NCBI RefSeq assembly: GCF_002443255.2
Contig: NW_019211456.1
Span: 49,908,486-49,972,485 of the forward strand
DNA from: Varroa destructor
Taxonomy: Eukaryota; Arthropoda; Arachnida; Mesostigmata; Varroidae
Length of the DNA: 64,000 nt
Reading direction: 5' to 3'
The translations under genes were made by a program, and so were the position numbers. Below, one piece after another: positions 49,301 through 59,750 of the stretch. The notes beneath the pieces are model-generated. The model searched no databases, was not told the DNA's origin, and saw only the letters and a list, made by a program, of their open reading frames with translations. Position 1 is the stretch's first letter. Each line of letters begins with the position of its first letter.

Positions 49301-52300
49301 ATCCCTGGAAATGTCCACTCTCTATACGGAGAGCTTGTGCACTCATTGAAAGTTCACTATCACCCACAAACAACCTAAGTGTTTGTAAGAACGTTCCTAC
49401 AAACTGGATCGTTATAGCTAAGTTTTTTTACTTAACGGTCAGTAAAAGTCAATAACCTTTTCATCCAAAATGCTGGTGGGCTGTCGATCAATTTCAGGTT
49501 TGATTTTTCTCACAGGGATAGGCAGTCGGCTTCGAAACGATTGCTCGCCCAATTGCCCGACCTGTTCTAATATGTGGTCCTCTTCAGCATCAACACAGTT
49601 CATCAGGATGCTTTCTGCGTAACAAACTGCAGTGAGAGTGCCTGAATCACGAGCAATGGTCGAGGTAGTCAAGTCTAAAATATTTACATATATATATATA
49701 TAGCCGTTTAGCTTAGTCGCCTCTAGAAAGCAAAAAAAAGTTGGTAAATCAAAAAAATTAACTTCAACAATTGTACTCTAGCACCTATGAAAGACTACGA
49801 CTGAATAGCTGTTTTTATACTCTATTAATACACAACTGAGTTCTCTTTTCTCACAAGGCTTCTGTGCGTTTTGATGCAAGAAAACATGAAACGTGAAGCC
49901 CGATGGCTACGAAGACACTGAAACAAATATCAGGCCAGGTCTATTCTGATAAACAGTAGTACATTAGTTTATATTTTAGGCGAATTGGGTTTCCTTTTCA
50001 GAGTATAAACGAGAACGCGTAAATAGGCATCTAGACACATATTTATAATTAAATTGTTAAACATGTAGTCACCTTCGAATGTTTCACTTGAAGCGATATT
50101 CTGTTGGTGAGAATCCTCGAACTGTTGCTTCAAACTTAACTCCACTTCTTCAGCTTTTGTCTGCAACTTAGTTCCGTCTCCTTCTTGAAATTTTTTTTCC
50201 TTGGGGACGCGTTCTTTTTCAGCATACCTCATAGCCGCATCGAGCATCTTCAGTTAATAACACCACAAACCGACAAATCAAAACATCACAGGGGTTTTAT
50301 AACATCTTTTGATATATAGGATTATGTCCGCTCACAGCGGATCTAGGTGCAGTCGACAAACAACGCACTAAATATTATACAGACTGTTCCAGAAGCATTT
50401 CATCGACTCCACACACTGTTGGAGGACGCCACTTTGAAAAGACAATGCTCCTATATGTTAGATCGATTCGTTTGTACATGGCTTCAATGGATATAGAGGC
50501 GCCTACTAGGACGTAATAGCCATGGACGATTGGTCAGCGGCTTCAGGCAGAAACACAATAGAATGAGTGTAGAAACATTTTTTTTTGCATTAGAAAATCA
50601 GTGGACTCGAAAAAAGCGAACAGGCTGATTCAGCGCAAGCAAGCTCATACAATTATTAAAAAAAAAATATGGTGCGCACGCATACAAAAAACCTATTGCC
50701 TCGAAGTAAGGCGAAAATAAGCTCTGTACGCATATACAGCAGGGCCATTTTACGTCTAACACGCACTGTTATATAAGAAAAAGAGATGAATATTGAATAA
50801 ATTGATTTGTATGTTCTTGCAATTTTTCCTGCTGCCCGTCAAAGCATCCCAGGGACTTCACAACAAATTAACATGCCAATATAATCAGGAAGAAGTAAGG
50901 ATATGTTCACGTTACTAAGACAGATCGCCTATACTATGTTTAACATCCTTTTGTGAACTGCAGAGCTAATTTTAAGCTAATTTTTCCTGAGAGTTAAAAA
51001 GCGGGATAATTTAGAAATTTTCTTAGATCACTATCCACATTTACCATGCTTTACCTATACTTAGGAAAGATATCAAAATTAAACTCAACCCATCATTAAA
51101 AGATTAGAAATGGTTGCTAGACGTTAACACAAATCAAAACGTTCAGACCTATAACCGTTTTCACATATACATATATATACATATACAGGTCTATATTTTA
51201 GAATACCCTTCCACAAAACAGGGGCATTTATTCTCAGGGAGTCTAACGAAAATATCATCGAAGCGAAAAACAGTTAATAATATAGATGACGTCGAATATC
51301 ACATAGCTTGTCGTACGTATTAGAAGCGCCGTCCATATCTAGTCCGTCATACCCATGCCCCGTTCCTACACGCTTGTTCATTGGCAAACTCACAAAAAAA
51401 TTCGAAGTCTAAAAACCAATTTGCCCTCTGAGCTCCCTTTTTTAATTACTTCTCGGTAATAATCGGTAATAAATTTCTACTTGAAATTTATTACCGATCG
51501 CACACGTGTGCTAAGTGCAATTCAGCACTCCAGAGTACCGCTACATAAGTTCCGGTTAGCAATTCCGCTGGTACGACGTTCCTATTCCCACTCATTACTT
51601 TTTATGTTAGTGTGCCCTCCCTAAGTTTGATAGAATGTTCGTTTTATAAAATGTCTATAGTCTTTTTAAATAGCTGATCCATTCTTCGAATTGTCGTCAA
51701 ACCTTTCGAATCACAAAATTCCAACTTGAGTTCGGAGTTTAAAGAGGTATATCGGGTGCCAACGCAGTATTTTTGACACCTTTTATTCGATTTTTACAAC
51801 GGCAAAAAGTTGCAGAAATAGGTGCGGCTAGTACAGGAAACACGGTCTAGAGAAAAAATGTCCCGCTATAAGCTTCGAAATAGCATCTTCCATCTAAAGA
51901 ACATGTTCCAGTCAATTTTTCGTGTTCGACAATCGTTCAGCTAGATCTTTAGGTGAGCCTACATCGCTCGGCTATAAGATGATCATGCGAGATGTTCATT
52001 CGTCACTTAAATCACAATTTGGTCACTACGCTCAAGCACATATTCATGCCCAGTTCTTTGTTGTTATCGATCCATTGACATGCTTTGTATTAATTTTACT
52101 GTTCTTTTGAAGATCGATAAGGATCTTCTAGTTAGCTGATGCGATTTGCAACTCCAAATATGTTACTATATACTATGTAACCGTAGAATACCTCTTGTCG
52201 TTGAATGCGGTCAGCTTCTTCCTGTTGTTGCCGTTTTTTGTCTTCCCGCTCTAATCGTCTGCTTCTTTCGTGTTCGTTTTGTGCGCGGGCCTTCTTGTCA

Positions 52301-53890
52301 CGTTTTTGTGCCTCGACAGATGGTGGATCCACACCGAGCTCCGCACAGAGGCGGCATAGCTCAAGCAGAACAAGCAGAACGTAACGCGGAGTTTGATGCA
52401 TCACTAAAGAAAATATATTCCACATCAGTATTTATTCTAGAGCAGCTGAGTAGACCTAAGTGAGCCGAGGTGACGTCTAGGGAAAGAAAAGGACTATGCT
52501 TTTGCGGTGTCCTGGCTACGACTTCTTCTACCTAAGATTTGCATTTTGTCAGAAAAACATCTAGAACTGATCTTTGCTAAGGAATTGGAACAAAGCGAAA
52601 TTTTTATAAGATATCTTTACAAAAACGCATTTCTAAAACTAACTCGTATTTTCGTACTACTGGGGTTACCAGTTACCCATAAAGAAGATAAGGCAAATCA
52701 AAGCGTCCTTGAGTTTGTAATCTCTTCTTGTCACTATAACATTATTTTTTGTTTCCATCCATTGTGTGCAGGGCATCCTTTTCTGACTGGCCTTTCCTAC
52801 AATCCGGCTACCACGAAAAACAAACTAAAGTAATGCTGAATATTGGATACTTCTAAACTGAACATTTCCGACGGAAACGGTACGCCCAGGTGCTGGACAG
52901 CGCGGGGCGAAGTCCGCAGGTAAAGGCAAGAAGAATTCCTTAAGAAATTCTACACACCCAGTCCATCAGATTCGAAGAGGACACTTTCGTGAACTCCAAA
53001 TCTGCGGCACCATCTCGTAAAATTCTCCACGTTGTCACGAGCATAAAAACTTTTCGGAGCCGCGTGTAGCCATGGCTTAAACTCGAAGGCAGGAACACAC
53101 TGGAATAGCATTAGACCAGTACTCTTATTCAGAATTATCTCAATAAGCCCTATAAAATTGACTGTACTTCTAAGAAAGCGTCTTGTTTGGCTAATTGAAT
53201 TGATGCAAACTTTTTTGTCAAATGGAATGTACTGCAAGATGAGTATATTGTAAGTAACACAGATAATCCACCAGTCAGGAGTATGATAAAAGGTAATACA
53301 CTGAGTAAATAGAGTAACTATTTTTTAGTGTCACACGCGATTATATTTTTCTGGTTGAAGTTGAAACCGTCTACTAGTTTAAACAGAAGGCATTATAAGT
53401 TACTTTAGTTTATTTTACTTACAGCTAACTGTAGTTCCAAGCTGCTTGTAGGCCCTAGCACACATATGCTAATGTAATTGTGTATGATATGTATATAGAA
53501 TTGTCAATCTATCTGGTCAGGCTTGATTTTAAAAATGGCAGTCGTATATTTATTTGTTTTCGATCTATTTAGTAATTACGTTTGACTTCAAGGATTAACA
53601 ATATTGCTGTTTAACTTGTTATGATGGACAAGCCAACACGATATGCCATAATTAGTCCACTAAAAAATATGTAATATTAATAATGTCAGTTTTGTTGTCC
53701 CTCTAATGATATCTGTCGACATAGGTTGTGTTGTCTCCTGTCAAAACACTTATGCCTTTCGAACTTGCCCGATTGAGTATAGGTCGACCAAGATTCTGCG
53801 CTTGAGCTACCAGGAGTTGAGCCATACGACATAGCATTACCCCTGTTTCAAGTTTCATCATGAAGTTCTCTACAGAAATGTCCCGCATAT
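46347..53890 (-). CDS. GAS2-family protein (calponin-homology plus GAR domain)
   Basis: Seven exons join in phase on the minus strand: 53811-53890, 52958-53099, 52192-52403, 50073-50247, 49457-49674, 48354-48449 and 46355-46613 (or to TAG at 46347). Exons 1-3 carry the single calponin-homology domain of the GAS2 type: RDISVENFMMKLETGVMLCR, then SFYARDNVENFTRWCRRFGV and ESVLFESDGLV, then LLVLLELCRLCAELGVDPPS. Exons 3-5 form a charged, helical linker (ERSRRLEREDKKRQQQEEAD). The GAR domain is split over two exons: LDEK|VNTIVNKV...QLSEGKYLINNRQFLVR and VMVRVGGGWKSLEDML. Family members cross-link actin (CH) to microtubules (GAR) in the cytoplasm. The start of the CH domain and the N-terminus are missing from this model; the first listed exon begins mid-codon. 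The last exon ends either at TAG or at a good donor (AAAAA|GTGAGT) leading on. The segment between the CH exons at 53.8 and 53.1 kb is shorter than usual, so a small exon may be missed. Confidence 0.9.
47445..47545. repeat. (TA)n/(GTAT)n microsatellite in an intron of the GAS2-like gene
   Basis: Repeated TATATATA and GTGTATATATAG units; a simple-sequence tract in the intron between the two GAR exons and the gene's 3' part. Confidence 0.5.
51462..51498. repeat. perfect inverted repeat, 16-base arms, 5-base loop
   Basis: ATCGGTAATAAATTTC and GAAATTTATTACCGAT are exact reverse complements around TACTT. Just to the left, TCGGTAATAA occurs again as a direct repeat. It lies in the intron of the GAS2-like gene between exons 52192-52403 and 50073-50247. 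Confidence 0.7.
52554..52833 (+). CDS. candidate exon, antisense within a GAS2-like intron
   Basis: A plus-strand frame (open from 52507 and 108 codons in all) is entered by an acceptor-like GCATTTTGTCAG. It reads KHLELIFAKELEQSEIFIRY, then THKEDKANQSVLEFVIS. That length is unlikely by chance in such AT-rich DNA, but no domain, donor or partner exon was found. It sits wholly inside the intron between two calponin-homology exons of the opposite-strand gene, so a nested gene, an element fragment or chance are all possible. Confidence 0.2.
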
Positions 53891-54445
53891 CTGGAAATGC
53901 GAACAAAGCACGATTTAGGCGATGTTGTGGATATTACGAAATAAAGAATTACTTACATGAAATAGAAAGAAACTTACATGAGATTGATGTTACTCTTATC
54001 GTTTTAAATTTATATGTCTCGTGTGCGATCGAGATAAGAGGAAAGCAGATGACTTGTATGAAAATTAAACGGGTACTCTGACAGAAATCGACGCCTACAA
54101 TCCTCACCCAGACTGTTTCGCACAAGTTTTACTTTATCACCCACAATAATCTAGTTGTTTGATGCGGTTTTGTTTTGAGTGGCAATGAATTAATCATTTG
54201 GAATGACCACACGGAAAAGTCACAGAACATGACCTGGAAAAATCCCCTTCGACAGAAGTCTGATTTCAACGAAGCTCGCTACAAGACTTAATTAAAAGAT
54301 ATATTTTTATGCAAAAAGCGTTAGGTAAATTTTGACACGAATTCAAGATTATTTTTCCCAATCTCAATATACTGTAGTAAACCTTTTAAATCCTTAAAAA
54401 TTAACATCCTGGATGGCCTACAATCGTGTTACTTGCTAGTCTTAC

Positions 54446-54589
54446 CTCGGCGTTCTTCAACATCTGAGTCAATTGTATATTGAGTGTATGCATAGATAAA
54501 AAAAACTGCGGTGCATTATCCTTACAAGGTATACTAATTTGATAGCCATCATTTGTGTTACGCTTTTTGCAAAGAAAAACTCCATGCAT
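54446..54589 (-). CDS. candidate exon upstream of the calponin-homology exons
   Basis: A frame ending in phase 0 at a strong donor (GCCGAG|GTAAGA) reads DGYQISIPCKDNAPQFF and then SMHTLNIQLTQMLKNAE. Its start is uncertain: ATG at 54589, an AAAAAG acceptor near 54563, or CCGCAG near 54511. The phase does not fit directly onto the CH exon at 53890, which needs phase 1, so an exon between them is missing or this belongs to another gene. The function is unknown. Confidence 0.3.
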
Positions 54590-54904
54590 ATCCTACCCCA
54601 ACCTCCGGTATTCATCAAATCTACCATTCCTTTGTAATTTCCTCTCTTCCTAAAGGACAGTAAATCATCTCGAAGAAACAAGTTTTCGGATAATCAATGA
54701 AATTTAAGAGAAGATTAAGATAAGGAACTAGTATCAATTTCTAAAAAGAGTTAGTGAACGTTTCAATGATCGGAGGACTGTAATAGAGAACATCGAATTT
54801 GGCCGGCATTACTTCGAAATTTATTTCGAATTTTAAGCATTAAACCGTGTGCAGTTAGCATAGTGTATAAAGGCTATCTGTTTATGGAATTCTTCTGGCC
54901 TTAC

Positions 54905-54946
54905 CTCCTGAAGCACGTTTAGGCAAAAGTAATTTTCAATTGCAAT
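54905..54946 (-). CDS. candidate 42-base exon
   Basis: The acceptor TTAAATACTGCAG and donor CAGGAG|GTAAGG enclose 14 codons in phase 0, reading IAIENYFCLNVLQE. Phase 0 at both ends is compatible with joining to the exon at 54446-54589. The short length makes chance a serious alternative. Confidence 0.25.
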
Positions 54947-55495
54947 CTGCAGTATTTAATCAGGAAAGACTAGAAGTTCGCAAAGATTTTTCTTCCAGAT
55001 GATTTGATATATTGTGGAAGGCACGCTTGACTGGAAGTTCAGCGAAGCTCCATATACCGACTTAGTTTCACAGAGCCTCACTATTTAGGAGTCGTTTGAC
55101 AGAAAAAAAATGATTTTTCAAAAAAACTTCGCAGCATTTTTAGTCTTAAATGGATTATTATTCGTATGATTCATTCAGTTGTTTAAAAGAATGATAATAG
55201 GTTAAATGAGATCATTTACCAGAAATATTTCTATAGAAACAAATAATTCCAAATAGAAAAACTGTCTCTTATTATTTGGCTGTGTATATAGAAAAATGGC
55301 TCATCAATTTTTAGGGGATGATGGATTGTAGTAAATGAAGCAGTTTTTTAATGCGATCATGCAGAATTAATATGCGATTTTACCGATAGCAGTATTTGCG
55401 ATCGGTCGAAGGATATCTTAGATATAAATACTCCAATCTTAGAAAATTAATATCCCAAAAACTACTTTTAAGTTTTTACTTTTCCATTTTTTCAG

Positions 55496-55654
55496 CTAAG
55501 GTTTACTGACGCTAGCGAAATGCTAGATCAGGCCCTAGTTGAGGAAAGCCATAAAGAACCGATTGAGTGTGTTAGCAAAATTCGAGAAATAATTAATATT
55601 TTAAATAGGTTATCTGATAATATCCTAGCAAGTGCTCAAAATATCGATCACTAA
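55496..55654 (+). CDS. candidate terminal exon of an unidentified plus-strand gene
   Basis: A strong acceptor (CTTTTCCATTTTTTCAG) opens 52 codons to TAA, reading LRFTDASEMLDQALVEES and then SKIREIINILNRLSDNILAS. The pattern is amphipathic alpha-helix, as at the end of a coiled-coil or complex-subunit protein. No domain name is justified. Upstream exons on the plus strand were not found; they would overlap the minus-strand GAS2-like locus. No canonical AATAAA follows closely. Confidence 0.4.
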   Translation, partial: LRFTDASEMLDQALVEESHKEPIECVSKIREIINILNRLSDNILASAQNIDH

Positions 55655-56179
55655 TCGTACAACAAACATGGTACTGACGCAAAAATAAGGACAAATATTC
55701 TCTTTTTTTTTTTACTTTTTTTTTAAAAGTACTTTTAGTAGGCGAAGACTATTTCAGTGGCTAAATAAGGCTCAGGGAAGATAAAAGATGTTTAGAAGTT
55801 CAGACTTTTCATCTGTTCCTGTAAAAAAAAATAGCTAGGTTGGACTATTTTACCGAATCATCTTCAAATCCCATATTGAACCATCTAGCTTCACAGCTTA
55901 AACTTTGTTCGATAAAATCAATCAAAAGCGCAGTTACGAAAACGTTCAAAATATGTATCGCCCTTTAAAATCTACATCAGGCATTCCTAGTAGTAAATGG
56001 TGCACCGGTTGATTATAATATCACCCTATATTATCGCTAGATAAATGGTACCTTGCGAATCATGCTAAGGTATTCGACCATAGTGAATCATTTCAATGAT
56101 AGAACGTTACGGTAGCTGCAACTTGTTTCAACATTGTGTTGGTCCAATTGGGCTTTTATGTGGTTTTTTTATGTCATTT

Positions 56180-56590
56180 TAAAACAGGCCCCCGCAACCT
56201 CCCTGTAGTATAATAGTGCACAATACAACAATAGCCCACCGCCTGAGCGAGCAGCGACGAAAACAGGTTTTAGACAAAATTGCCCGCTGTAGGGAAGCGA
56301 GAATCCTCAAGCTATTCACAAAAGGGATTTGTATACCCAAAAAACCACTGCCTAGAGCTGGATGTGGGTCGGAGGCGCCACCGACGTTATTTTAGGTGAG
56401 ACTGTAAACTCGGAGATGATCTTAGGCATTCCCGTAACCCAAATCGTTGGAAGAAGTTTGCAAGATATGCCGTTTCATCAGCATGGCTCACTGTTCCTCG
56501 TCATTGAAAATATCGTCGTGTTATTAGAGAGTCAGAGCAGTTGTTCCTTAAGTGGGATAGGTTTATATGGCCCTTCTGATCAGGTGACAT
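56180..56590. other. GC-richer block open on both strands, possible element fragment
   Basis: A plus frame (56362-56592, 76 codons) and a minus frame reading GIQIPFVNSLRILASLQRAI overlap neighbouring parts of this block. The minus reading recalls the post-reverse-transcriptase region of LINEs, but the match is weak. A plus reading through 56220-56360 (RRKQVLDKIARCREARILKL) is equally protein-like. I do not assign a product. Confidence 0.2.
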
Positions 56591-57156
56591 AAGTCCGCTT
56601 GACTTGTTCGTATGAAAATACCTAAGAAGCAGAGGGTACTACCACAATCGACGCACGCTGGGCAAACTTAGAAAATATTTGTTCTGCCGTTTCAGAAATA
56701 GGGCCAGATGTATCAAAAAGAGTGGCTAAAAACTGAACGACATGAATAACTCTTACGAAGACAGACGAGGGAGCCCATCCTATTGAAATAAAACCGCGAA
56801 TTTTTAAAAGTTGTAACCAAGAAGGACCTATATAAATATATTCCGTTGTTGTTTTTTGTTGGCATCATTTTAAAAGTGCCTCCGACAGGAGAGTTACAAC
56901 CGTACCAAACAAAACAGCATAGTTCCAAATTTTCGTCGATGCTAGTAGATCGATCTCATCATAATCCAAGATTTTGGAATCATGATCGAACGATGATGCG
57001 ACTGCTCTCTGCACAAGCATGCCCTGACTTTACTCATGAACCAGTAGTTCTCAAATAATGATACAATTTTCTACTTAGCATCAGCCGGCAAATTTTAAAT
57101 ATTGACAATAAGACAATATATATGAGCGCGGCATGGTTAAATTGAGAAAAAAAATT

Positions 57157-57460
57157 CTAAACTTTATTACGGGAATTGTTTGAATAAAAATGGGCCACAA
57201 GCAAATGTGAGTCCAACTTGTAACCTTCGAGAAACCTGAATAACGTACTGCATTGTTCCTCGGTGGAAGCCCGGTCATTTTTGTAGAACCATCCACTTAG
57301 CCATCGCAGCACGGCATGCGCGAAGGAATCATCCCTCTCGATGAGTCGTTCATACTGCTCAAGTGTAACAGTTGAAAGCCAAGCGATCTCAACGAACGGA
57401 TCACCGAGGCTTCGGCTTGACAGCGACGAGATGCTATCGGCGGAAACGATTGTTGGCATT
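57157..57460 (-). CDS. 100-codon exon, possible 5' part of the GAS2-like gene or separate gene
   Basis: After a good acceptor (GATTGGTTTCAG) an ATG at 57459 opens 100 codons to TAG at 57157. The protein starts MPTIVSADSISSLSSRSL and continues TLEQYERLIERDDSFAHAVL then RWLSGWFYKND. The E-Q-Y...A-V-L-R-W-L stretch resembles the E-Y-x-x-A-M-x-x-D-L-x-x-W-L segment that begins GAS2-type calponin-homology domains, and it lies upstream of the CH exons on the same strand. However, no donor gives both the right spacing and phase 1 for the exon at 53890. An AATAAA overlaps the last codons (57163-57168), so this could also be the terminal exon of another gene or an alternative transcript. Confidence 0.4.
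57163..57168 (-). terminator. AATAAA overlapping the end of the 57157-57460 frame
   Basis: The hexamer lies four bases before the TAG codon on the minus strand and is followed by a T-rich stretch. If used, the mRNA would have an extremely short 3' untranslated region. Confidence 0.3.
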
Positions 57461-58831
57461 CTGAAACCAATCTCCACATGTTATATCCATACACACAAAG
57501 AACTACCACCTAGAGAAAAGGTCGACTAATCGATAGAATGCACGTGTTACTGCTAGGATACCCTTGACCTATTTGCTGATGTACTTTTTTTGCACCTGTG
57601 CGTGTTACGCGTAAAGACGCTACGTCAGTCGGCTGTCAGTATTAAAACATGGCCTAAAACCGATCTCTAATCTAGTAAAAAGGCGATACCAAAAAGGGCC
57701 AGGTGAGAGAAATCTATCGGTGCAATATACGTTAGCATCATTTATAGGCCGCCTTTGGGTCAGATAAAATTATATTAGTCCTGTTTCAGTACTAGATAGA
57801 CTTGTATGTTTCGTGTCCGAACATATTAGAAATGACACGGTAGAAGATTGATGTTTTCACCTCGCTACTTGGTTCCTCGGGTATGCATAGAATTTTGGAA
57901 ATTATTTTTCTCGCAAGTAGCAAAACAGGCACGATGCGTGACGCTTTAAAAAAATCGTTAATCGAAGGAAGTAGCCACCTGCGACAAGAGTGCGCCAAAA
58001 ACACAATGCGATCCTAAAATAGTAACGTCAAGGTCATTGAATACTCGAAGGAAGACAAGGAAGCACCGGTCAGGATAACTACAATAACAAGAATAAATAA
58101 CGAGGCATATCGCAGACGGTACTTTAACGTAAGTTGTTATCTTTCTGCAAGACTATTTGTTAACCTATGTATGCTTCTACATATATGAGATGTTTTTCTA
58201 CGTAAATACGTTTGATTTTTGTTGAAGGTTACGCGTCTTCACTAAATATTGGATAGTTGATCTTCGCACTTGTGAGGTCATCAGTGTGAAATTATGCATC
58301 ACGTAATAACTGAAGAACAAGTCTGAGCTTTATGAGAGAATTACGGCCAATAATATTAATATCTAGGTCAAAATTAGAAGTGATGTTACTCAAAGAAATT
58401 ACCTAAAAAGCGCCACTGAAGCGTTGACTGGGGATTTTTCATTTAATTGCCTCATATTTAAGAAAGAATTACAGCCTAGCACCCAGACATTGATTAGGGT
58501 TTCGAGGTAGAGCCTATTTTATACGCAGTTTTGGTGCTGTTTACAATTAAGCCCGGTCCAGAAAAAAAAATCGATCGATCATGTATTCGTCCACAGAGAT
58601 AGCATGTAATAAGTGCCATGAAAAGGCAACGTACTATATTGTACCGTATAAAAATCGAACTTGAATTTAGTAAGTAAGTTCCTTTTGTTTTTGAATACCT
58701 TGGAAACTTGCTCGTTGCGCTATAAACGCAATTCTGATAATTATCCAAACTAGCTATATATAAACATATATATATATATGTGTATATAAAGCCCAAGCGA
58801 GTTCCTCGCCTGGCAACAAGTTTTTCTTTGT

Positions 58832-58900
58832 TTACGGCGTTAATAGATTATACCACGATGTCGCAAAGTCAAGCCGAAACACCTCACTTTCGGGGCTTGT
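58832..58900 (-). CDS. weak candidate terminal exon
   Basis: A strong acceptor (CGTAACGATTCTTTTACAG) is followed by PTSPESEVFRLDFATSWYNL and a TAA at 58832. The same acceptor is followed after 16 bases by a donor-like GTGAGG. No other exon can be attached. The product is unknown. Confidence 0.22.
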   Translation of the reverse strand, partial: TSPESEVFRLDFATSWYNLLTP

Positions 58901-59278
58901 CGGCTGTAAAAGAATCGTTACGAGATAAAAGCTGATCACTATGGATAATCTTCCCGTATCTGCAAAAGTAAATGAGCACACCGTGAACACCAACCTCCGC
59001 ATTTCAACTGCGCAAATCCAGGGGACGAGCATTTTAGATAGTCACTCCTGTGTCAAGACGTAATCACTGCCGCTTGACGGGCTTTTCACACGATATATAC
59101 TAACGGCAACCAATTTTAGAAGCACGTCCTAGCACGCAGAACGTTTGCCTCCATCGGTTACAGGAATATATTACGACACACAGTGTTATTCTATCATTAC
59201 ATATCACTGTTTCTGTTTGTTCTATTTATAATAAATCTGAATTACTAGTCTAGACGTAACGACAGTTTATATTTTTAG

Positions 59279-59346
59279 CGACTGACCGTGAGCACTTGTT
59301 GAGAAAGACGCCAAGTGTTTTTGATTCTCAAAGGGATGATACCTAA
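59279..59346 (+). CDS. candidate terminal exon, short
   Basis: The acceptor GTTTATATTTTTAG is followed by 21 codons reading TDREHLLRKTPSVFDSQRD... and TAA at 59344. It looks like a genuine C-terminal peptide but is too short for certainty. It lies 180 bases before a second candidate terminal exon on the same strand, so the two could be alternative ends of one gene. Confidence 0.25.
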
Positions 59347-59523
59347 TAGAGGGCTATGTTGAAGTCATCACTGCATGGCTGAGAGAAGTATGATCGCAGA
59401 AAGAGTTTATCTGACTATTGAAAATGTGGCTGAAGGCAGGCCCAGCGCGCAACAGACGAAGCAAGGCTCCATAGCGCACACAACGTCAAGACGCACAAAC
59501 ACGCTGTCTCTGCTCTCCTGCAG

Positions 59524-59750
59524 TGGAAGGAGAAAACAAGATCCAATCGACCTTGATTACATTTCCAACCAGCCAGTCAGAACTCAGTGATTCACTCACA
59601 CTGGGTAGCTATAGCACCGGTATAGTGCTACGATTACCGTACCATTACCGAACCGTTGTCTATCATATATATGTTAACACACAGGCTGAAACGTTAAAAA
59701 AGAGGCCTGCATCATGCTGTCGTCGTTGTTGGCGTCAATATTCCTATTAG
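59524..59750 (+). CDS. candidate terminal exon of an unidentified plus-strand gene
   Basis: One of the best polypyrimidine acceptors in the window (GCTGTCTCTGCTCTCCTGCAG) opens 74 codons to TAG at 59748. The reading is EGENKIQSTLITFPTSQSEL, then TGIVLRLPYHYRTVVYHIYV, ending in a Cys/Arg-rich tail (KKRPASCCRRCWRQYSY). An ATG frame in another phase (59375-59590) overlaps its start and has no matching splice signal. No domain is recognised. The donor exon upstream is unknown, and no close AATAAA was seen. Confidence 0.4.

Noticed and set aside
57297..57529. Plus frame of 62 codons and minus frame of 70 codons
   Set aside because: Out-of-phase readings of the 57157-57460 exon, with worse splice context.
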